A DNA stretch of 64,000 nucleotides from Arenimonas daejeonensis (lineage in GTDB: Bacteria; Pseudomonadota; Gammaproteobacteria; Xanthomonadales; Xanthomonadaceae), in NCBI RefSeq assembly GCF_007993735.1, contig NZ_CP042453.1, positions 310,001-374,000 on the forward strand, in the 5' to 3' direction. The notes below the pieces were generated by a model. The model saw nothing but the letters and a program-made list of their open reading frames with translations. It did no database searches and was not told where the DNA came from. Position numbers and translations under genes: made by a program. The stretch's first letter is position 1. The number at the start of each line of letters is the position of its first letter. Positions 57,819-64,000 of this stretch are shown piece after piece.

Positions 57819-58596
57819 TGTCGCTGATCCTTGAAGCGCTGCGCAAGTCGGAGGCCGAACGCCGGCGCGGGCAGGCACCCGGGCTGTTCGTCGAACAGAT
57901 CCCCAAGGCCGCGGCGCGCCGCACGCGCACGCCGGCCTGGGCCTGGGCGTTGGGTCTGCTGTTGTTGGGCGTGATCGCCGCCTGGGCGTGGCGCGAGTGG
58001 CAACAGAACACCGTCGCGGATGCCGTGCCGATGCCGTCCGTCGTGAACGATGCCCCGTTGGCGGGTCCGCCGCAGGCCGCGCCGGCCACTACCGGATCCA
58101 CGAACGACCACGCATCGGCTGTCGCGACGCCAGCGCCCGGCCCCACTGCGAACGACACCACGCCAGAAACGGCGCGAACCGCTGCGCCGCCGGCTGCGGG
58201 CACGACGCCCGACGACGCCGCAGCACCGGCCGGCACATCGTCCCCACCGGCCCCGACGCGGGCACCCGCAGAAGCCCCTGCGCCTGACGCTCCAGCAGCC
58301 GCTACGCCCGCCCCCCGGCACCCGCGATGCTGGAGGACACCACGCCCGGCGACACCACCGACGACCCCCTGCCCCGCCTGGCCGAACTGCCCGCCAGCGA
58401 CCGCGCACAACTGCCGCCGCTGAAGCTGAGCATGCATGTCTATGCCGAAGACCCCGCGCAGCGTTTCGTGATCCTCGATGGCAAGCGGCTGCACGAAGGC
58501 GCCAGCCCCGCCGCCGGCCTGGTGCTGGAACAGATCCGCCGCGACGGGCTGGTACTCTCGGTGAACGGCCAGCGGGTGTTGCTGGCGCGACCGTAG
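57818..58596 (+). CDS. gspB: GspB-like general secretion protein (frameshifted)
   Basis: About 259 residues. The start SLILEALRKSEAERRRGQAP is the signature of the GspB/ExeB family, followed by one membrane helix (AWALGLLLLGVIAAWAWREW), a Pro/Ala/Thr linker of about 130 residues and a C-terminal GspB domain (LKLSMHVYAEDPAQRFVILD ... GLVLSVNGQRVLL). It partners GspA in secretin assembly. The run CCCCCC at 58311-58316 needs one more C to keep frame into PAMLEDTTPGD. Overlap with gspA shows translational coupling. Confidence 0.87.
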
Positions 58597-58606
58597 GAAA
58601 CACCGC

Positions 58607-59283
58607 GTGTTCGTCGAACTCCCCATCGACGCAAACCCCATCTGCGCTGGGCCACGCCGCTGCTGGCGGCCTTGATGGTGGCGGCCTTCATCTGGATATC
58701 CCTGCTGCCCGACGACGCCGCCTGGCGCGCGACCCTGCTGCGCTGGGGCACGCTGTCGGGCAGCGTCACCGAATGGCGCGCGGCGCTGCGCGATCAACGC
58801 CTGCTGACCCTGCTCAGCGCGCTGTTCATCCACCTCGGGCCGGTGCACCTGATCGGCAACCTGCTGTTCCTTTTCATCTTCGGACTGCCGGCCGAACGCA
58901 GCCTGGGGCCCTGGCGTTTCCTGCTGCTGTTCCTGGCCGGCGGCGCACTGGCCAACCTGGCCGCGGCGCTGCTGATGGGCACGCCGGCGCGCGCGATCAT
59001 CGGCGCCAGCGGTGGCGTGTCGGCGGTGATCGGCGCCTACCTGGCGCTGTTCCCGACCGCCCGCCTGGGCGTGGTGGTGCCGCTGGGCCTGTGGCTGGAA
59101 TTCATCAAGGTGCCGGCGGCGTTGCTGATCGGGCTGTGGGCGGTACTGCAGCTGGCCTTCACCTTCGTCGGCCCGAGTTTCGGCGCGGTGGCGTGGTGGG
59201 CGCACCTGGCCGGGTTCGTGGTCGGGTTCTTCTACGCGCTGGCGCTGAAGCCGATGCTGGCGCGGCGCGCGCGCGGCGGCTGA
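58607..59283 (+). CDS. Rhomboid family intramembrane serine protease (frameshifted at start)
   Basis: About 225 residues with six hydrophobic helices. The loop-1/helix-2 segment LSALFIHLGPVHLIGNLLFLF near residue 60 has the conserved His-Asn, the catalytic serine is in IIGASGGVSAVIGAYLAL (GxSG) near 130, and the catalytic His is in WWAHLAGFVVGFFYAL near 200. It cleaves membrane proteins within the bilayer. The frame is open only from 58672; adding one A to the AAA run at 58632-58634 extends it to a GTG at 58607 (FVELPIDAKPHLRWATPLLA), which fits the first helix. It follows gspB by 10 bp and may be in the same operon. Confidence 0.87.
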
Positions 59284-59306
59284 CGGCAAGCCTATAATCC
59301 GCGGCC

Positions 59307-59629
59307 ATGAACACCCGCATCCTGTACAAGATCACCTTCCTCAACGCCGGCAAGATCTACGAGCTGTATGCACGGCGCGTGAGCGCCAGTTCGCTCTGGG
59401 GTTCACTGAAGTGGCGGACCTGGTGTTCGACGTCAACGACGGCCTGGTGGTGGACCCCACCGAGGAACGCCTGCGCGACGAGTTCGCCCACACCCGCGTG
59501 CTGCACCTGCCGATGCAGAGCGTGATCCGCGTGGAGGAAGTGGACCGCAAGGGCCAGCTGAGCATCCGCGACGCCGGCACCGGCGAAAAAGTGGTGACGC
59601 CGTTCCCGATGCCGGCCAAGCCGCGCTGA
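59307..59629 (+). CDS. DUF1820 family protein (frameshifted)
   Basis: A 107-residue protein of the DUF1820 family, common in Gammaproteobacteria. TRILYKITFLNAGKIYELYAR opens it, and DLVFDVNDGLVVDPTEERLR and HLPMQSVIRVEEVDRKG follow. The function is unknown; the family has no predicted signal or membrane helix. GGGG at 59398-59401 needs one more G to read SSLWGFTEVADLVFDV. It lies 23 bp after the rhomboid gene and 17 bp before the SPINDLY-type gene, all in one direction. Confidence 0.85.
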
Positions 59630-59646
59630 ACCCGGCCGGTTCGCGG

Positions 59647-61434
59647 ATGAGTGCCGACCCGCAGTTCGTGCAGGCCCAGCAGGCCTTCCGCCAGGGTCGG
59701 CTGCAGGATGCGCTGCACCTGCTCGACGCGCTGATCCGGCGCGTGCCCCAGCACGCCGATGCCTGGAACCTGGCGGGCATCGTCTGCCAGGTGCGGCGCG
59801 ACACCGACGCGGCGATCCGCTATTTCCAGCGCTCGATCGAACTCGGCGGCGGCGCCGGCGTGCTGGTGAACCTGGGCTTCGCGCACCAGAAGCGCGGCGA
59901 CGCGGCGCTGGCGCTGCAGGCCTACACCGAAGCCGCGCGCCACGACCCGAAGCTGGCCCTGGCCTGGCAGAAACTCGGCGGCCTGCAGGAAGCGCAGGGC
60001 CGCCGCGTGGACGCGCTGGCCAGCTTCCGCCGCGCCGTGGCGCTGGACCCCAGCGACCTGCGCAGCCTGGGCGACGGCCTGTACCTGCGCCGCCACCTGG
60101 CCGACTGGGGCGAGGACGCGCTGCTGACGCCGGAACGCCTGCTGCAGGGGTTCGCGACGGCGGCGCGCAGCGACAGTTCACCCAGCCTGCTGCTGTCGCT
60201 GCCCGAGGCCACGCCGGTGCAGCAACTGGCGGCGGCCCGCACCTTCGCGCAGTCGCAGTGGGGGCCGGTGCTGGCGCTGCCGCCGTTGACCACGAAGGTC
60301 CGCGAAACCGGCGGCCGATTGCGCGTGGGCTACATCTCGGCGGACTTCTGCGAACACGCGGTGTCGTACCTGGTGTCCGAGGTGATCGCCGCGCACGACC
60401 GGAGCGCGGTCGAGGTGTTCGTTTACGCCTACCGGCCGGCGGCAGCGGACGACCCGTGGCGGCAGAAGGCCATCGCCGCGGCGGACCACTTCCTGGACCT
60501 GGACCCGCTGGACGACGCCACCGCCGCCGCGCGCATCCACGCCGACGACATCGACGTTCTGGTGGACCTGACCGGTTACACCGCGCACGGCCGCATGGGC
60601 ATCACGGCGCGGCGGCCCGCGCCGGTGATCGCGCAGTGGATCGGCTACATCGGCACGCTGGGCGAACCGCGCCTGGCCGACTACATCATCGGCGACGCCA
60701 TCGCCACGCCGCCGTCGGTGGCCGCGCACTTCAGCGAATCGCTGGCCCTGATGCCGCGCTGCTTCCAGCCCAACGGCCGCCTGCAGCCGGTGCCGCCGCC
60801 GCCCACGCGCGCTTCCGAAGGACTGCCGGAACAGGGCGTGGTGTTCTGCAGCTTCAACCAGACCTACAAGTTCAACCCGCAGCTGTGGGACGACTGGTGC
60901 GAGATCCTGCGCGGCGTGCCGGACAGCGTGCTGTGGGTGGCGCCGCCGCGCGACGTGCTGGCGCTGGACAACCTGCGGCGCGAAGCCGGACACCGCGGCG
61001 TGGCGCCGGAACGCATCGTGGCGGCGCAGCAGCGCGGGCGCAGCGACCACCTGGCGCGCGTGGCCCTGGCCGACCTCGCGCTCGACACCCAGCCCTACAA
61101 CTCCGGCACCACCGCCAGCGACGCCCTGCGCGTCGGCGTGCCGCTGCTGACCTACCTGGGCGAAAGTTTCGTCAGCCGCATGGCCGGCAGCCTGCTGCAC
61201 ATGGCCGGCCTGCCCGACTGCGTCGTCGACGGGCGGCGCGAGCTGATCAACCTGGCGATCCGGCTGGGCCGCGACGCACCGGCGCGCGACGCGCTGCGGC
61301 AACGGCTGGCGGCAAACCTGCCCGGCTGCGGACTGTTCGACCCCGAGCGCTTCGCACGCGAGCTGGAACGACTTTACGCCGCGATGCTGGCGCAGCGACG
61401 GGCCGGGCAGCGGGGCACGATCACGCTGGAGTGA
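59647..61434 (+). CDS. TPR protein with SPINDLY/OGT-type glycosyltransferase domain
   Basis: A 595-residue protein. Four or so TPR repeats occupy residues 1-140 (QAQQAFRQGRLQDALHLLDA; GVLVNLGFAHQKRGDAALAL). The rest is a GT41-like domain: LRVGYISADFCEHAVSYLVS near 225, IDVLVDLTGYTAHGRMGI near 310, QWIGYIGTLGEPRLADYIIG near 330, VFCSFNQTYKFNP near 398 and LDTQPYNSGTTASDALRVGVPLLTY split near 480-505. These proteins attach GlcNAc or another sugar to Ser/Thr of proteins; the bacterial target is unknown. It is convergent with the integron integrase, with 7 bp between the stops, and marks the stable chromosomal side of the integron. Confidence 0.9.
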   Translation: MSADPQFVQAQQAFRQGRLQDALHLLDALIRRVPQHADAWNLAGIVCQVRRDTDAAIRYFQRSIELGGGAGVLVNLGFAHQKRGDAALALQAYTEAARHDPKLALAWQKLGGLQEAQGRRVDALASFRRAVALDPSDLRSLGDGLYLRRHLADWGEDALLTPERLLQGFATAARSDSSPSLLLSLPEATPVQQLAAARTFAQSQWGPVLALPPLTTKVRETGGRLRVGYISADFCEHAVSYLVSEVIAAHDRSAVEVFVYAYRPAAADDPWRQKAIAAADHFLDLDPLDDATAAARIHADDIDVLVDLTGYTAHGRMGITARRPAPVIAQWIGYIGTLGEPRLADYIIGDAIATPPSVAAHFSESLALMPRCFQPNGRLQPVPPPPTRASEGLPEQGVVFCSFNQTYKFNPQLWDDWCEILRGVPDSVLWVAPPRDVLALDNLRREAGHRGVAPERIVAAQQRGRSDHLARVALADLALDTQPYNSGTTASDALRVGVPLLTYLGESFVSRMAGSLLHMAGLPDCVVDGRRELINLAIRLGRDAPARDALRQRLAANLPGCGLFDPERFARELERLYAAMLAQRRAGQRGTITLE

Positions 61435-61441
61435 GCGTGGC

Positions 61442-62488
61442 TCAAGCATTGCGGTCAAGCGGGCTGAGCACACCGGAGCCGCCGCGATTGAGCACGTGCG
61501 TATAGATCTGCGTGGTCGCCACGTCCTTGTGGCCCAGCAGTTCCTGGATGGTGCGGATGTCGTAACCGGCCTCGAGCAGGTGCGTGGCGAAACTGTGGCG
61601 CAGCGTGTGCGCACTGACCGGCTTGGCCAGGCCGATGCGGCGTGCTGCCTGCTTCATGCCGCGCGACAGCACCTGGTCGTCGAGATGGTGCCGACGCTCG
61701 ACGCCGCCACGCGGATCAACCGAACGGTGTTCGGAGGGAAACAGGTACTGCCAGCCCGGCTCGGTGCCGGCGTTCGGATACTTGCGCTCCAGCGCGAATG
61801 GCAGCCAGACCCGGCCGAAACCTTCGCGCAGATCGGCCGCATGCAGCGACTGCACCCGTTCGATCTCGCGCCGGAGCGGCACGGCCAGCGATGCGGGCAG
61901 GACGGTGCGCCGGTCACGGGCGCCCTTGCCCTCGCGCACGGTGATCTCGCCACGGCCGAAGTCCACGTCCTTGACCCGCAGCCGCAGGCATTCCATCAGC
62001 CGCATGCCGCTGCCGTAGATCAGGCTGGCCATCAACCAGGGCCGCCCTTCCATCGCGGCCAGAAGCGCGCGCACCTCCGCCACCGACAGCACGGTGGGCA
62101 CCCGCAACGGGCGTTTGGCCCGTACCACCTGCTCCATCCACGGCAGGTCCTGCTTCAACACCTCGCGATAGAGGAAGAGCAACGCCGACAGCGCCTGGTT
62201 CTGGGTGCTGGCCGCCACATGGCCACGCACCGCCAGCAGCGAGAGGAAAGCCTCGACCTCGCGCCCACCCAGGTCGCGCGGATGCCGACGCTGATTGGCC
62301 AGGATGAACCGCTTGATCCACCCGACATACGCCGTCTCGGTGCGGATGCTGTAGTGACGCACCCGCAAACAGCGCCGAACTTCGTCCAACAAGCGAGGAG
62401 CCCGCCCACCCCCACCCCCACCGGATATCCCCGCGTCCGCGCTCAATAACCAGATATCCGTCGTTTGAGCTCCATAACGCCGAATCAT
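61442..62488 (-). CDS. intI: Integron integrase IntI
   Basis: A tyrosine recombinase of 348 residues that moves gene cassettes between attI and attC. The Arg box is [16 protein letters not shown] near 160, box II is [17 protein letters not shown] near 290 and the nucleophile is in TTQIYTHV near 325. The integron-specific insertion [17 protein letters not shown] near residue 225 separates it from XerC/D. The N-terminus [20 protein letters not shown] with a GGGGGG run is unusual; most IntI proteins begin near the [18 protein letters not shown] segment, so a later start or an indel in the adjoining C-run (62401-62418) is possible. It is transcribed away from the cassettes, as in all functional integrons. 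Confidence 0.95.
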   Translation of the reverse strand: MIRRYGAQTTDIWLLSADAGISGGGGGGRAPRLLDEVRRCLRVRHYSIRTETAYVGWIKRFILANQRRHPRDLGGREVEAFLSLLAVRGHVAASTQNQALSALLFLYREVLKQDLPWMEQVVRAKRPLRVPTVLSVAEVRALLAAMEGRPWLMASLIYGSGMRLMECLRLRVKDVDFGRGEITVREGKGARDRRTVLPASLAVPLRREIERVQSLHAADLREGFGRVWLPFALERKYPNAGTEPGWQYLFPSEHRSVDPRGGVERRHHLDDQVLSRGMKQAARRIGLAKPVSAHTLRHSFATHLLEAGYDIRTIQELLGHKDVATTQIYTHVLNRGGSGVLSPLDRNA

Positions 62489-62618
62489 CCGGATTGCCCG
62501 GAGAAGTCAACATCAGACAACCCATTGGCCCTGCGTAGGATTTCGCTTGACGCCTCCACCGCAACCGGAGAACCATACGGTCCTACGCCTCATTTTCGAG
62601 GCCTAATAGGCGTTAGGG
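62489..62618. other. Probable attI site and cassette promoter region
   Basis: The integron primary insertion site must lie between intI and the first cassette. The joint is GTTAGGG at 62612-62618, preceded by GCCTCATTTTCGAGGC and GCCTAATAGGC, small palindromes that could be integrase sites. TTGACG at 62547-62552 with CATACG some 21 bp later is a weak candidate for the cassette promoter; the spacing is poor. The limits of attI are not defined by sequence alone. Confidence 0.6.
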
Positions 62619-62637
62619 CTCTTTGGAGATCAACGCA

Positions 62638-63078
62638 ATGCGCAGTGTTCTCTTATTCGCTGGACTTGCCGCTTCCTGCCAAGTAATAGCTCAGGACTCC
62701 GCCGATTTCGCCCGCATGAGCAGGGCTTCGTGGGCAGCGTTCGAATGCGCAGCGCTGGCCTCCGTCTTGGAGAGGCCAGCCGACCAAGAGCGTCTATTTC
62801 ACTACGGGTACGACCAGGGCAAGAAGTTCCTAGTTGCGGCGCAAGCTGGTCGCGTAGAAAAAAGCGACATTAACTCCATTGCCCCTTCGGGCTTCCTCAT
62901 GGTTGCACAGGGTCCAACAATCGATTTTATGCTGGGTCGCGTTTTCGAATCTGCACAGGAGAACGCGCTCAAGGACGTTATCACCGCGGATACGGTCTTG
63001 CACGACGATTTGAAGCAGAGTTTGGCGTCCAACAAGTTCGTTGCTGGCAACTGCGAAATTCTCGGGCGTGAGCCCTAA
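62638..63078 (+). CDS. Integron cassette 1: exported protein of unknown function
   Basis: A 146-residue protein with a signal peptide (MRSVLLFAGLAASCQVIAQD); the segment AASC could be a weak lipobox. The mature part is helical with two further Cys (FECAALASVL and AGNCEILG) that could pair. I recognise no family. The cassette spans 62613-63122. GC content is visibly lower than the chromosome, and codon use differs (frequent TTC, GTT, AAG mixed with AT-ending codons), pointing to transfer. The ATG at 62638 follows GGAGATCA; a TTG at 62623 is an alternative. The stop lies inside the attC left core. Confidence 0.8.
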   Translation: MRSVLLFAGLAASCQVIAQDSADFARMSRASWAAFECAALASVLERPADQERLFHYGYDQGKKFLVAAQAGRVEKSDINSIAPSGFLMVAQGPTIDFMLGRVFESAQENALKDVITADTVLHDDLKQSLASNKFVAGNCEILGREP

Positions 63079-63128
63079 CTAATCATTCAAGCCGACGCCT
63101 TCGGCGCGGCTTAACTTAGGCGTTAGGC
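63073..63128 (+). repeat. attC site 1
   Basis: A 56-bp attC. It starts with the inverse core CCCTAAC and ends with the core GTTAGGC (63122-63128). The inner arms AAGCCGACGCC and GGCGCGGCTT pair around TTC, leaving one extrahelical base. The crossover is between the G and TTAGGC. Confidence 0.95.
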
Positions 63129-63129
63129 A

Positions 63130-63393
63130 TTGAAAAGCGCGGCCCTCCCTAATTCAGCACGCACGATCGCATTGGGCCTTGCGATTTTCGCTTGCGTAGC
63201 TGCCGTTACAGTTTTTCTCTGGTGGGTGCAGCCCCTTGCTGCTGGCGCGCTAGGCTTTCTGGTTTTATTTGGCAGCGCGCCAACGATTTTGCATAGCACG
63301 GGTCCGCGGCAGGCTGCATCAATAGGTGTCGTTACCGGCTTTCTCATTGGCTCAGCCGTAGCATTGCTTTCGAGCACCTTCGGCGCAGCCTAA
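63130..63393 (+). CDS. Integron cassette 2: small hydrophobic protein
   Basis: An 87-residue protein with three predicted membrane helices (TIALGLAIFACVAAVTVFLWW, LAAGALGFLVLFGSAP and SIGVVTGFLIGSAVALLSST). The frame begins at a TTG only 2 bp after the attC core; no ATG or GTG lies at the start, so either TTG is used with no leader or the gene is not translated. The cassette spans 63123-63437 (315 bp). The stop overlaps the next attC. No family is recognised. Confidence 0.65.
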   Translation: MKSAALPNSARTIALGLAIFACVAAVTVFLWWVQPLAAGALGFLVLFGSAPTILHSTGPRQAASIGVVTGFLIGSAVALLSSTFGAA

Positions 63394-63443
63394 CTAAACA
63401 TTCAAGCCGACGCCTTCGGCGCGGCTTAACTAGGGCGTTAGGA
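63388..63443 (+). repeat. attC site 2
   Basis: A 56-bp attC from GCCTAAC to GTTAGGA. The middle ATTCAAGCCGACGCCTTCGG continues identically to attC 1 for 32 bp. The last core base is A where the other sites have C. Confidence 0.95.
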
Positions 63444-63448
63444 ATCAC

Positions 63449-63940
63449 ATGGCAGACAATCGCGAGATTGAGAGAATCTACCGAGATGGCATGCGAACCT
63501 CGGTTACTGAACGCCTGACTGAAGCAGCCCTTGAGCGCATGCGCACTTCTGCTATCGGCGGCGCAAGCATCGCACTCGGTGTAGTTCTACTTCTGCTTCA
63601 AACAGACCTTGGCAGCCGCGCCCTAATCGTTGCTTTGTACTCGGCAATCTTTGCAATTCCTGCGTGGATTACTGCATGGCAGTATGTCGAGGCTTATATG
63701 TTCTGCGGCAAGGAGTCCCACGAGCACTTCAATAGCTTCAAGGGTTCTTTAGTCGCCGTTTCACTTGCGCTCGCTGGCATGCTTTTACTTTTCGTTTCTG
63801 TAGTCTCGCTCATCTGGCACATGTCGGTCACGGCAGCCATTGTCTTTCTAGCGGTTTCCATTGCGGCATCAGTTCTCATCTCCAGACATCACCACGCCGT
63901 TCGCGTCTTCGCTGACCGTGCACGCGCCGGTGGTTCCTAA
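63449..63940 (+). CDS. Integron cassette 3: four-helix membrane protein
   Basis: A 163-residue protein. A charged, helical N-terminus (ADNREIERIYRDGMRTSVTE) is followed by two hydrophobic hairpins: IGGASIALGVVLLLL with ALIVALYSAIFAIPAWITAW, and VAVSLALAGMLLLFVSVVSL with AAIVFLAVSIAASVLI. A short polar loop, CGKESHEHFNSFKG, separates them. I recognise no family. The ATG lies 6 bp after the attC core without a clear ribosome site, as in many cassettes. The cassette spans 63438-63985 and the stop overlaps attC 3. Lower GC than the chromosome points to foreign origin. Confidence 0.82.
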   Translation: MADNREIERIYRDGMRTSVTERLTEAALERMRTSAIGGASIALGVVLLLLQTDLGSRALIVALYSAIFAIPAWITAWQYVEAYMFCGKESHEHFNSFKGSLVAVSLALAGMLLLFVSVVSLIWHMSVTAAIVFLAVSIAASVLISRHHHAVRVFADRARAGGS

Positions 63941-63991
63941 CAACTCATTCAAGCCGACGCCTTCGGCGCGGCTTAACTCAAGGCGTTAGGC
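63935..63991 (+). repeat. attC site 3
   Basis: A 57-bp attC from TCCTAAC to GTTAGGC, with the same central segment as sites 1 and 2. It is followed by CGGTGAAAG, the beginning of a fourth cassette cut by the window end. Confidence 0.93.
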
Positions 63992-64000
63992 CGGTGAAAG

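Noticed and set aside
1-59629. Calling the interrupted genes pseudogenes
   Set aside because: Single indels in short runs spread over essential and non-essential genes alike, with no other decay, fit sequencing error better.
63073-63991. The three regularly spaced repeats as a CRISPR array
   Set aside because: Spacing is 315-548 bp, each gap holds an open frame, and the repeats have integron attC structure with GTTAGGC cores.
1-64000. tRNA or rRNA genes
   Set aside because: I looked in the intergenic gaps for the GGTTCGAATCC-type arm and for rRNA-like conserved blocks and saw none. A tRNAscan run would settle it.

Overview
The window is a GC-rich (roughly two-thirds GC) bacterial chromosome segment. 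Gene content points to a gammaproteobacterium of the order Lysobacterales (Xanthomonadales), most likely family Lysobacteraceae: a proteobacterial-type gshA, a Grx/IscA-like/rhodanese fusion, paired amidohydrolases, an ExeA/GspB pair, PutA without a DNA-binding domain, an aa3 oxidase operon, and a Xanthomonas-type chromosomal integron. This assignment is inference from gene content, not a database match.

Layout. 1-8.9 kb: truncated rsgA, an aminotransferase, a GDSL esterase, the glutaredoxin-rhodanese fusion, a small lipoprotein, a CDF metal exporter, AMP nucleosidase and two tandem amidohydrolases. 9-18 kb: a diguanylate cyclase, a third amidohydrolase, a TPR membrane protein, PEP carboxylase, a SEC-C protein and glutamate-cysteine ligase. 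18-24 kb: an orphan peptide-ABC binding protein/permease pair, EngB, cytochrome c4, a DsbA-like lipoprotein and an EEP-family phosphoesterase. 24-33 kb: a TonB-dependent receptor, a TauE/SafE permease, soluble lytic transglycosylase, an NDUFA9-like protein and the CCA-adding enzyme. 33-41 kb: VanZ-like protein, MidA-like methyltransferase, pteridine reductase, folK-folB, tsaD, and rpsU-yqeY-dnaG. 41-51.6 kb: a BlaI/M56 regulatory pair, then a respiratory block on the minus strand (coxB, coxA, a 43-aa membrane protein, ctaG, coxC, SURF1, a thioredoxin-like candidate, ctaA, cyoE) that encodes the oxidase and its heme A and copper assembly factors. 52-61.4 kb: putA, a secreted protein, gspA-gspB, a rhomboid protease, DUF1820 and a SPINDLY-type protein. 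61.4-64 kb: an integron integrase followed by at least three gene cassettes with nearly identical attC sites; the array continues past the window edge.

Two features cut across the whole window. First, about two dozen genes carry a single-base indel, mostly a missing base in a short homopolymer. Restoring one base gives a full-length family member each time, so I annotate these as intact genes with probable assembly errors rather than pseudogenes. Second, several families of palindromic repeats sit between genes. The most notable is a roughly 420-bp structured element with 29-bp terminal inverted repeats. It is built from two homologous three-way-junction modules whose stems differ in sequence but remain paired. 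It is present in two full copies, one rearranged copy and one terminal relic. I found no rRNA, tRNA or CRISPR array.
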